Position numbers and translations under genes: made by a program. 64,000 nucleotides of DNA from Laguncularia racemosa (lineage: Eukaryota > Streptophyta > Magnoliopsida > Myrtales > Combretaceae), in contig JBBMOL010000012.1 in the NCBI GenBank assembly GCA_037954665.1, forward strand, positions 992,001 through 1,056,000, in the 5' to 3' direction. The notes beneath the pieces are model-generated. The model ran no database searches, was not told where the DNA came from, and saw only the letters and a list, made by a program, of their open reading frames with translations. This document shows, piece by piece, positions 51,379-62,795 of the stretch; within the stretch, counting starts at the first letter, position 1; each line of letters opens with the position of its first letter.

Positions 51379-51397
51379 GTCCCTAGTAGAGTCGCCA
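51379..51397 (-). other. Primer-binding site, Tat-like element
   Basis: TGGCGACTCTACTAGGGAC on the - strand, immediately inside the 5' LTR. It starts with TGG as a PBS must (complement of a tRNA CCA end). The tRNA species is not certain from memory. Confidence 0.6.
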
Positions 51398-53322
51398 TCC
51401 TATCGAGTCTAATTTGGACCACTAGTCGTCGTGATTTCCTCTTCTCGTTTTTTGTGAAAAGAAGAAAAGGGAAAACCAGAATTTCTAAGTTCGAAGGCTA
51501 ACCTATTAAAACCATAAGGTTACCACCCTAATCTCCTAAAATCTACTCTATCCAGAAATGTCTTTTATTTTATTTTTGTTGTCTCTTATTGTGTTTTGAG
51601 TGAATTATTCTGAAAGAAAAAATGATTTCTTTGTTCTTTTTAGGATTGCCCCGAATGGGTGCCTACGTACCTGCTATTCAAGATCAAACATGCCGTAGTT
51701 CGCTTTTCCTGAAAAAAATTTAATGTGTTGATGAATTTTAATTATGAAATTTCTTTTGATTTATGTTTTTACCATTTTAGGATTTTTCTAAAAAAAATCT
51801 AAGCCTAAGCTTGATAGGTTGATTTTTTGAAAATAATAATTATTTTAAGGAAAACCCAATTTTGAATTTATTTAAGAAAATGATTTTTCTAAGTGATAAA
51901 AATTTCATTTTTCTATTTTTCGACCCATTTCTAATATTATAAACTTTTTATTAATTTTTTATAATTTTTATTAACTTTTATTATTTTTTATTATTTTTAT
52001 TAATTTTTATAATTTTTATTAAATTTTTATTGAAAATTTTTCTCCTAGGTTTTTTTTATCTATCATATCATAAAATATAAATTCTTATTATTATTCTTTT
52101 CTAATATTTTTATTATTTTCTTTATAAATTTTTACATTTTTATTATTTATTATTATAATTATTATTTTTATTTTTATCATTCATCCTAAATTAAATCCTA
52201 AAAAAAATAATCTAATTTCTAACATTTTTTCTATTTATTGAATTATAAATAACAAATAAGTAAATAAATAAATTCAAAATAAATAAAATAACAAAATAAA
52301 TAAAATAAAATAAATACAAAAAATCAGAAAATCCGACTTACCTGGATCCGGGTCGGTGCGTGGGTCGGGTCGGATCGGGTCGAAGCGGGTCGGGTCAGGT
52401 CGATCGGACACAGCGGCTGGGGATGCTTGTTGACGGCGTTTCGGCGGCCTTTCGAAGCAGTTGAGGGGTGTTTCTAAAGCTTCCGAGGATGAGGAACCTA
52501 AAACCGGTGGTGGTTGCGGTCGAAACCTCCCCAAGCGACGTTTTAAGGCGGTGCTGATCGGCGGTCGTGCTCGAAAACTCCGGCGAAGCTCCAATCTCAC
52601 TTATTTTCTCACTTTTGATCCGTGCCTCTGCCTCTCCACTTCATCCTCTATTTATAGGTACAAGAAATCGAGCTGGATAAGCTCGGATTTCCACCGATTG
52701 AAGCAAATTGGATTTGTGGTTAAAAACCCATCTCCGATTTGTGCAAATCCATCGATTTTTTGCGATTTGATTCCAATTGGATGATGTTTATCTTATTTCT
52801 GTTGAAGATCTGTTGGATTTGTGCAAAAAAATCGAATCAAAACGGCCAAAATTGGATTTTTCTCCTCATCGGCGATCTCGGACGGAGGTTGAAACGATCA
52901 CACGCCTAGCACGTGCGTTCGCTCCAGCCAATCGGCTGCGGACATGTGTCCAAAGCAGAGAAAAAATTTGCAAAACACGAATTCTGCTTCCCCCGCATTT
53001 CGAACCCCTGACCGAGCCCTCCCACGCGCGCCTTAGGCCATGGTTCAGACCAGTTGGGCTAGCCCACTTTCGCGATTTTATTATTTTCGCAATTTGCACA
53101 TATGCAATGCGATTTTTTTTATTTTTTGTATTTTTTGAAATTTCAAAACTTTGTAAAAATTATTTAACCCTTTTTATTACCATTTCTACAATTATTTTCC
53201 AAAATTGATGTATTTTTCCTATTTATTTTATTTTTTGAATATTTTTCCTATTTTTGCTAAATTATAGAAAAAAATGGAAATTAATTATTATTGATCATTA
53301 GGACAAAAATGGGGTGTTTACA
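51398..53322 (-). repeat. 5' LTR of Tat-like element
   Basis: 1.9 kb, aligning with 43171-45110. It starts TGTAAACACCCCATTTTTG in element orientation at 53322. It has TATA at 52656-52649, then an open frame of 108 codons from ATG 52600 crossing a consensus splice donor (CAG|GTAAGT at 52342/52341), then long AT-rich homopolymer DNA. Confidence 0.87.
52649..52656 (-). promoter_or_regulatory. TATA box, 5' LTR
   Basis: CTATAAATAGAGG on the - strand, conserved in both LTRs and correctly placed upstream of the pol region. Likely start of the element's transcript about 25-35 bases downstream. Confidence 0.65.
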
Positions 53323-53525
53323 CTTATGTTTAATATTCTCTTGTTATGCCTTAGATAATCTTCACTAAAGGCTTGACAAAAAATCTAGATGAATTTAAAT
53401 TGTAAACTTGAAAGATATGGTATCCCAACAAATAAGATATTTTCTTAACCGACTTCTTTATACTTACCTTAATTAAGTCTTCACTCATCTGATCAAGCTT
53501 GAAATTAAATGTCAATTGTCACAAC

Positions 53526-53898
53526 CCTAATTCACTTCTTGATGACAGTTCACCACGTAACCTACTTAAGTAAAATATGTAAGACTACAGTTATTAGATA
53601 AGTTTCTATAACCAGTTTTAAGATCTTAAAATTGTTTATTAGTTTTAAAACATTTTAGCGGAATGTTGGTTTTTGAAAATGTTTAATAGGTTATGTTTCA
53701 TGAAAAAGTGTGGTAAAGTAGGATAAGATAGTCTAAATTCTAGAGCCTATAGGGCCCACAAAATACATTCAAAAGGTAAACAGGCCATAGAGTCATAGGT
53801 GGCTCTCAATAAGTCTAAGTATAAACTAAAACATTAAACATAGTCTGACAAAAGAAATATCGCTCGGTCATAATTGTAAGTAATGTAATCTATATCTA
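53526..53898. repeat. Direct repeat, copy 1
   Basis: About 370 bp matching 55086-55460 in the same orientation (shared words: AGGCTTAAGGTCTATAGG-like, GGGCCATAGAGTCA, AATAAGTCTAAGTA, GTCATAATTGTAAGTAA). It is preceded by TGTCACAACCC at 53515-53525, a start typical of plant gypsy LTRs. Probably an LTR fragment. Confidence 0.8.
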
Positions 53899-55085
53899 GC
53901 TCCTCTGTTCAACTCTCTACTACTAAAGGATCCAACGTCTCTATAGTGAAGGAAGTGACTAGTTTCATAAAGTCATATAGCCTAACTCCTCCCTCATGTC
54001 TCCCACTTGCATGACCTACCTATTAATCAACCCTCATTTGATGATGCTATAGGATATGTAGGTGCTATTGCATGATCTACTACTACTACCGATGCATCAT
54101 AACCATCATATCTCTCACTAAGGTCGTGAATTGGGCAGCATTTGCAATTTGAGCCGGAGGTATAGGTGATATTAGAGGTGGTGGAAGCAATGGATGCCGG
54201 TCGCCCTCATCAAGGTTGTCATAAAGGAGTGTTTGCGGTCTAGTATTACACCTATTCATCCACTCAAGATAAAGAATACACAATAATCATAGACTTGCAC
54301 ACAAACATCCAAAATCGCACGTACAGTCTAATGATTCTCCAATTTCCTTATTGATTCATCTTACTTGCTACCTAGCTATACTACATCCTATTATCTCATC
54401 CTAACTTCCTCCTATTATCTCATCCTAACTTCCCATTCAAGTCATTTTTGGACCTTTTGTGGGATATCATGTTCCAAGACCTTTAAGGGAGGGCCCAATC
54501 ATTTTCCTTTTTATTCAATTTTAGAATTTGTCAATCTTGCTTGTAATTACTATATTAGGAACCTATGTATTATTTTAATCACATGTAGGTTATGAGGTTC
54601 CTATGCTTCTTATTTCCAATTTTTGGGAATGTATGTTTGAAGTTCATTATCTTCTATTATTAAGTGTGCCTACTAGTCCTTGCAATTTAGCTATGAAAAT
54701 TATCTAAGTCGCATCCATTTGTCTTACTAAGATTTGAAATTATTTGCACTTTAATTTAACATCAATGGCATGGAATTACATACTATTTGCCCCAGTTTCA
54801 GTTGTCCTTTATTACTTAGTCCAATTGAGCATGCATATTCATTTTAATACTAATACCAATCAAGTTCAATTTCATCATATAACCGATAACTCATATACAT
54901 CAAATTCACAATTAAATAATCTATAATCATGTTTCGGTTAATTATCTTGTTTATTAAGTCTAGAAAGAAAAGAAATGAAACTCGAGTATCGTCTCACAAG
55001 TTTCCTACATTCAATCTTAAGGTCCTAATTGCATCCTAATTTGTTTAAAAACTTATGCTCTAATATCACCTAAATTATCATTCTC
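53899..55085. other. DNA between the direct repeats
   Basis: AT-rich, with a short moderately GC stretch (54080-54280) that can encode a Pro-rich peptide on the - strand. No retrotransposon protein motif is recognisable, so I leave it unassigned. Confidence 0.4.
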
Positions 55086-55460
55086 CTAATTCACAATGGT
55101 GACAATAATTCACTACATAACTTACTTAAATAAAATACATAAGACTATAGTTACTAGATGAGTTTTGAAACCGGTTTTAAAACCTTAAAATCGTTGATTA
55201 ATTTTCAAAACATTTTACCAGAACATTAGTTTTTCAAAACATTTGATGGGTTATGCTTCATGAAAAAAGCGTAGTAAAGTAGAATAAAATAATCTCCTAA
55301 GGCTTAAGGTCTATAGGACCCATAAAATACATCCAAAAGGGAAATGGGCCATAGAGTCACAGGTGGCTTCTAATAAGTCTAAGTACAAATTAAAACATAA
55401 AAACATAATCTAAAGAAAGAAGTATCACTTAGTCATAATTGTAAGTAACATAGTTTATAT
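55086..55460. repeat. Direct repeat, copy 2
   Basis: Second copy, 1560 bp from the first, about 80% identical by eye. Copy 2 continues into sequence (55460-57850) with an LTR-like look and a promoter, whereas copy 1 stops at about 53898. Copy 1 therefore looks truncated. Confidence 0.8.
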
Positions 55461-57407
55461 CCCATAGCCTTATCTCAATACTCCTCAAAACCATATCCTA
55501 TCGAATCATAGAGTAGATCAATAAAATCCTTACCAAAAAAAGAAAAGAGGAATCAATCACAAGAGCTTAGTATATAGTAACACAAATACATTCATGCATG
55601 CCTAACATACCTACAACTAATGTAATAGACAATCATTTAATTCAATTAATGATTTTATTTAAACATCCAACATAGTAATACTCATGACTCCGGACATCAC
55701 GACAGGAGACATGGGGTCTAATTCCACTATAGCAAACATCAAAGATTGACGGGAGCAACTAGTCTCCACATCGCCAAAAACCATATACCTAATTAGCCGC
55801 ATCTAAGTGAACCCACCATTATGTAGCCTCATTAATTACAGTCCAACTATATCATATAGCTCATTCGGATCCATATCTCCAGACTGTGCCCAATATATCT
55901 TCTCCCTGCTTACATTGCTTGTTATTTAACATGTTTTCACTTATCAGCTACCCGTCAAGCCACCCTTAGTGGCTTAAGCACCTAACTACTATATTATTTC
56001 AAGATATATGACTATAGCTATAATGCCAATCCAAGGTTTATCACTTGTTAGCTCAAGTAACCACAAGTAACGACTAACTACTTAGTTGAGTTGATTATTA
56101 GTCCAATTAATTTTTTCTATCATAACACGCAACATGCAAGTTACTACATACATGAAAGGTCGATGATTTCTTGATCACAATTTGCATTCCAATTGAGTCA
56201 ATTAAGTTAGTTTTATGCATCAAAGAGAAAATTATAAATTTGTTGGTTATTCTAAGTGATTGGATCCTATGCCTATACCAATTACAAGTCCAATTAGGAT
56301 TATCTAGACCCGATTAGCTTTTAGCTAATTTTGACCAAACCATTTAGGATTTATTTAATTAAACTTAATAAACTATTTGAATTACAATTATAGTTATTTT
56401 TAAGGCTCAAATAGGTTGTTTGAACCCTTTAAGAATAGTATGACCAATTGTGTTTGGAATTAGGCTCACTATCCCTACTTAATTTAACTAAGTCCAATTA
56501 TTATTAATAAGTCTTATAGACACTCCATTTTTTCCTCTCCTTAGTTTAGGATTTTGCTTTGAAAAAAACTAAAAACAAAATTTAAAAATATAAATGGTAA
56601 AAAAAATTAATTAAACAATTTTTGGTCTGATTTGGACTTGCTTTTAATTTTTAGCTCAATAGAGCAGCAGGGGTTAAATAAAAATTGTTTGACATGACTT
56701 AATGAGTCATTAGCACCCAAGTGGGAAACCCATGCATCCAACATAGATAAGACTAGGGATTGACCCTTGCAATGCACAGATTGTGCATTCTTTTTCTTCC
56801 TTTCCTATGGACATGTGTCACGAAGTCAATGGACCACACGTGTCAACTTGGTTGGACTATGTAGTGAAGGATTGCCATTGTTACCACATGTTTGCCACAT
56901 GCCCATCATGTGTCAACTATGTCGCATGCTCCAACTCAGGGAACACGTGTCAACCCTTGATTAGGCTTTGCCATGTGGTGACACGTCAGCTTATCTTCAA
57001 CCTCCAGACTCATTTTATGCAGTTTCCCCTTCTTTCAAGCTTACTTTAGGCTCATTTTTCACATGATTCCACACAAACTAATTGCTGAATCGTGTGAAAG
57101 GTTGTGAAACTTGCTATTTGCACCCATTTTGAGTGTAGATTCATTCACTTTAGCATTCAAAATCAGTCTCTAAACTTGGAAAAAAAAAAAAACATGAATG
57201 CGAGATACATGCCTTCACATAATCTGCGAAAATTGGACAACCTGGAAAAATTGAAGCTTCTGCTCAATTAAACTTGCAAGTACGGATCATTTTTCATTAT
57301 TTAGATTCAAGTTTTTTTTTATCAAGATCAAAGCACATTCCGAGACACCTTTTGTTGGCAAATCAAAGCATTCCAAGACTTTCCAAGATTAATCTAAGCT
57401 CGTATAG

Positions 57408-57417
57408 TATAAAAAGG
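57408..57417 (+). promoter_or_regulatory. TATA-type promoter in repeat DNA
   Basis: TATAAAAAGGGG on the + strand, followed by a CT-rich leader (CTTTCTCTCTTTAG) and a consensus 5' splice site (GAG|GTGAGTTC at 57790/57791). This is the layout of a plant promoter with a leader exon. No downstream coding exon is evident within 3 kb, so an LTR promoter is likelier than a gene. Confidence 0.4.
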
Positions 57418-57899
57418 GGTCCAAACTTCACATCCCATCATCGGTACTCATTCAATATCACTTCTATAAGCTAATGGGAGTTACTTCTCTATCTAGAAAT
57501 TTCACATTCAAATAGCTTTCTCTCTTTAGTTTTTTTTTTTTTTTCTTTTTCAAGTTCTGGAGAGAAATAGCTATACCCAGAAGTCTATCTACATCCTAAA
57601 CTCTTGATTTCAACCATCCCTCATCACCAGAACCGCTCAAAATCACTATCTCCGTGTTGGCTTGTTGTGAAGACGTTACCTTCCATTGACCTTTTTTGCC
57701 AAGTCGAGCGATCCTTTTACCTCCCTTGTTCACTATTCCGATTGTCCGCAATCCGAGGCCCTCGGTTTTCGATTCACGTTTCGCATCGAGGTGAGTTCTC
57801 CTCGTTATATTATTGCTTTTTCTTTTCTTTTGTTTATTCATTTCTTAAGTGTATGTACAAGTAAGCCAATACAAATATAATTGAAAAAATAATGATAAT

Positions 57900-60800
57900 A
57901 AAATTTAATCAATAATTAAAAGTCTCACCTCTTTATTTAGACTTAATTTAAAAAAAAAATGTACTAAAGTCTATTCCTAAACAGTTTTCAAGTATTTTTC
58001 TTAGAAGTAAATATAAAGAATAATATATATATAATAATAATAATAATAATAGTAACACATAGCATAGGTAAAAATAAAATAACAATTTAGAAATTTAACC
58101 ATGTGAAGTGCAATAGGTCCGATCCCAATTAATAAGTACGTAAACACCTTAAAAATGATCTCAATTGTAAATAATAATTAAGTTTATTTTAATTTAATAA
58201 TTTTTTTTCTTTTTTAAAAAAATAAATTTAAACTTGAAAGGTTAAAGTGATAATCGTAAGATTTTAATAAAATAACTATCAAATTCCAAAGTCTCTAGTC
58301 TTTCTTTAATTTTTTTTTCTTTTGCATAAACCAATAGCTAGTCCTAATTTAACACCTTTGCCAACTTCAATCAAGTGGTGATTACTATTTTTTTTTTTCA
58401 AATTAAATGAAATGGATTGATTTTTTTCCCTAATCTTTGTTCAAGATTTACATTAAATGAGCATAGAGTTTAATGTAAATTGGATTAAGAAAAATAAACC
58501 AAATTTTAGACTCAACAAATCCATTTTAATTCCAATTAGGTCACGCCAATTTACCTTAATTACTCCAGATCCATTATGTTTAATTAATCTTATTTATTAT
58601 GCTTTAAACCCAATTGATTATTAGGTCTAATTTCAATTTCATTTTAAGTTCTTAGTTAATTTAAAGCCTTCATGAATTTAAGGCTCGTTTTGGTTTATTT
58701 TATTTGTTAAGGCCTTTTAAGGTATAAGCTCTAAAAATTAATGGGTTAAAGTATATTTTAGATTTTAGACCTATTTGAGTTTTATTATAGTTATGTAAGT
58801 CTATTCTATTCTATTCTATTAGGCCTATGTCTAATTCATTTTAATTAGTTAATTAGATTTGGGCCTTAACTTGGTTTGAGATTCAATTAAATTATTTATC
58901 ACGTTAAGGTCCATTTAGAGTATGGGCCTTAGGAAGAAATAGGTCATGTACTAATTCATGACATGTCAAATCTTATTACGACCTAATTATGATATTTTAG
59001 TTAATTAAGTCCATTTAAGTAAATTATGTTTAATTTCATAGGCCACCTAAATGGAATGGTAAGAGAGTAGTCCTTGGGGCTATTTTGGGGTGGATCAACT
59101 TAGGATTAGGCTGACTTTGGCTCGATTAATTAAACCAACTATTAACTAAATTTTAATTTATTATAATTAAATATCTTAATTTTAAAAAGTTATAACTTAT
59201 TCAATTTAAATTCAAATCAAGTGAAACATAAGTCATTTGTTTCCTTATCACTTCTACTACTCATTTTAATATCAAAAGCTTTATTTTATTTAATTAAAAG
59301 CCCTTGAACTACCAAACTAAACTTAGTTACAAATTTCCAATTTTAAGAGCTCATAACTTATTCAATTTAAGCTCAAATCACTTCAAACCAAAACCCACTT
59401 GTTCCTAATCCTTCCTAGAGTCTAATATAGCATTTATTTTTTATTTTCAAGCCTAGAATATTTCTAAAATAGGGCAATCAAAATAGAGCACAACCCAATT
59501 TATTTCCATTCAATCAATTAGTCTAATTTCTACATATCTTCACTTCACATCCAATCCAACTTCTCTTTATAATTTAATGAAATTTCATCAAATTTGCTCA
59601 AAATAAACATAATACATCATATTCTTCCAGAATTAAACATTTGAAAAAAAAATCATGCAGGAAATCAACATTTCAAGTTCATAATCTTCCAATTTAACCT
59701 AATTCATACTCAAACTTCACCAAACTTAATACTTATCAAGTAACTTTAATTTTCATCCAAGTTATAACTTCAAGAACATATTAACATGCTAGGAATTCAT
59801 AACTTAATAATTAAATCAACTCATTCATCTACTAATTCAATCATACTACCAAATTCTAACCTTCCACATGCCATATCTACTAATTAATCACTAAAATCAC
59901 TCCATATATCACATGTTCATACTCCAATCATTAATTTATCATCATTTGTGATGCGAAACAGAATTAGACAAAAAATCGAATCCTAATTTCATCTTTATTA
60001 GTGGCAATAACATTAATAATTAAGCATATATTCAATTACCATGCATTAATCTTGATTTCTATTACTAATCTAATACCCAACAACACATATAGCACATTAA
60101 ATCCTAGATCAACTCTTAAATCATCAAATGGCACTAAAGGAAAGCAAGATAAAGGGTCACCAATAATAGGTTTTACAATACACCATTAGTATTCAAGAAA
60201 TCATGAAATCATCATCTTCCATCACTTATAATTATTTTAAATCATCAACTTAAATAAGATTTTGAAGTTACCTTATTAGAAATCCAAGAAATACAAAAAT
60301 CTTCTCCAAACCATGCCTACTCAACTCTAAAATGATGTTTTTCCAAATCCCTAATTAAATTTCCTTCACAATAAACATTATCCATTACTTAGATCTACAA
60401 TTTATAAACTAAAATTCACTTAAATTAATTCATTTTCTTACTTACCTCAATTCTCAAATCATGTGTAGTATAGCCTCATCTTAGTTTGGAATTTCACTTG
60501 ATCCTTGACCTAAAACTTACAAGGAAATGACTAGAATTACTAGCTAGAAGGATGGGTTTTAAGCTAAGTAAATGGTTTAGAGTTTAAGCTTTGAATTTTT
60601 GGTCTCCTTACCCTTATGTTTCATGCCAAAATAGAGGAAGAGGGCTGCTATTTTCTATCAAAAAATAAGCTTAAATAGTAGGTTTAACAAGAGTTTAAAG
60701 ATAAGGGTAAATGAGTCTACAAGGGTTAATGAGTTGTAGCCTATAGTGACATATGTCCTTTTAATTTAGCCTATTTTGTATTATTTTTCCTTTAATTTTC

Positions 60801-61690
60801 CCTACTTACTTCGGCTACAAAATAGTGTTTCCTCATTACTAAAATGCCTTTGGAATTTAATTTAATTAGTTACTCCTCCATAAGATAGTCTAAGGATATT
60901 TTGATCATTTTATTCAATTGACCTCCAAATTTAGAATTTTCTTTTCCAATTCTCTCCAAATATTATGTAATTGATTTTATTCACCTAATTAAGGTCTTGG
61001 GGTCATATTTAAGGTCTCTAAGAAATTTTAGATTCATTTTGGATAATGATTTCAAACATAAAAAGATCCTTTTTTAAAAGAAAAAAAAATTATTTTTCCA
61101 ACTCGAAATTTCTTCATAACTTAATCCATCCTTTTTATTTCTTTTGACCTTATTTATTATTTCAGGGGGCTTTCATCAGCAATAACTGTACCTAATATTC
61201 TATAAATACTATCCACATGCTCCTTATAATTCTTCAATAATCTCACAAAGAATTTGCACTTGACTTAAAATAACAATCTTATTTTATATACCTCCTTAAT
61301 GAAGATCAATCCCCATAGATTTAATTAACCAACTTAAGTGGAACAATATTGGACATATTTCCCTAATATATTCAATAAGTGGAGGTAGACCTTCAACTTC
61401 AATACATTCTCTAACTTATGTTCTTATTCTTCAATTTGTTCATCTTTAGTTTTCCAGGACACGGTCTTTAAACTATCATCTAAGTATAAACAGTTTTCAT
61501 TGTAGACACTTGATACTCTCTAATGTAACCTTTAAGCCACTTTTATCTTACTTAAACATATTACTTTTACTCTTGTACGCTCTATAAATTTGTTAATGCA
61601 ACACTTGATCATTTTGTTATCATCAAAACTAAATAAAAGAGAATCTAACAATTTTGTAATAATTAAAAATATTATTTAAAATATGTTATG
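57900..61690. other. AT-rich spacer without recognisable genes
   Basis: Long AT-rich stretch with frequent TTAATTTAATT words. I see no exon series, no RNA gene and no transposon protein. It may be old LTR or repeat DNA continuing from 55-57.8 kb. Confidence 0.5.
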
Positions 61691-61699
61691 CTATAATTA

Positions 61700-62795
61700 A
61701 TGTAGATGGCCGCTCTTTACTATTGTCGGCCCAAGTTTACTATGCAAGGCTATGAATTACTATTGGTTATGTGAGGCTATCGACAGTTTCCCATAAGTAG
61801 TAAACAGCCTCTCGTTGCACGAACAATAATTCCAAATCAACCATAGTAAACATGGCCCTACAATAGTAAAGAGTGCCTATTTATATTATTTACAACAGAT
61901 CATAGTTAATTCTAAGACAATTACAATAAAACCCACCCAATCACGATAAAACCTTCGATGGAAATAGTAATTACCATAGATGGACATTCTTTACTGTTGT
62001 TAGTGTTAGTTTGTTGTGTAAGCTACGAATTACTATTAGTGCATGCAAATTTGTTGACAAGTTCCCATAGACTATAGATAGCCTCACTCTACACCAACAA
62101 TAGTAATTACCTATAAATGAGTGCTCTTTACTGTTGTCGACCTAAGTTTACCATGCAAGGCTGCAAATCACCTATTGGTTTACAAGGTTGTCAACAACCT
62201 CTCCATGCACTAACAGTAATTCCAAGCCAACCACAATAAACATGACCTAAAAATAGTAAAGAGTGCCCATCTGTAGTAATTACAACCCAATATAGTTCCA
62301 AGCCAATTGTAGTAAAATCCACCCAATCAAAGTAAGACCTTAGATGGAAATATTAATTACTGTAGATGAACACTCTTTACTATAATCAGCCTAAGTTTAT
62401 TGTGTAAGGCTACAAACTATCATTAGTGTGTACAAGGCTATTGAGAAGTTCTCATTGACCATCGATAGCCATGCTCAACACCAACAATAATTCTAAACCA
62501 ACTACAGTAAACATGGCTCAACAATAGTAAAGAGTGCTCAACATAGTTAATTCCAAGTTGATCATAGTAAAACTGACCTAATCACAACAAGACCTTCATT
62601 GGAAATAGTATTTACTATAAATGAGTGGTCATTACTATTGTTGGACTAAGTTTACTCTGTAAGGCTACAAATTACTGTTGATGTGTGTAAGACTGTTGAC
62701 AGTTCCCATAGACAGTTGACAACCTTGCTCTCTACCAACAATAGTAAACATAACCTGACAACAATAAAGAGCACCCATCTATAGTAATTATAGCC
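61700..62795. repeat. Array of alternating inverted motifs (~250-bp period)
   Basis: Forward arms of the type CTCTTTACTATTGTCGGCC followed by AAGTTTACTATGCAAGGCTA occur at about 61710, 61986, 62119, 62370 and 62620. Reverse-complement arms of the type CATAGTAAACATGGCC then ACAATAGTAAAGAGTGCC occur at about 61850, 62240, 62497 and 62745. Forward and reverse arms mostly alternate, so each unit can fold into a long imperfect hairpin. Non-coding. Confidence 0.8.

Larger units (their letters stand above)
43171..53322 (-). mobile_element. Tat/Ogre-like Ty3/gypsy LTR retrotransposon, gag-deleted
   Basis: About 10.2 kb on the - strand: 5' LTR 53322-51398, PBS, short leader, pol remnants (RT, decayed RNase H, archaeal-type RNase H, integrase), ~1.7 kb of tandem-repeat DNA, PPT, 3' LTR 45110-43171. 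LTRs begin TGTAAACACCCCATTTTTG in element orientation. The extra archaeal-type RNase H between RNase H and integrase, plus a long 3' non-coding stretch, marks the Tat group. Only ~1.3 kb separates the PBS from RT and no gag or zinc knuckle is readable, so gag and most of protease are deleted. Pol has frameshifts. No clear target-site duplication. Confidence 0.88.

Noticed and set aside
54086..54283. Pro-rich - strand ORF that might be a gag N-terminus
   Set aside because: Too short, no gag domain or zinc knuckle, and the nearby promoter points the other way.
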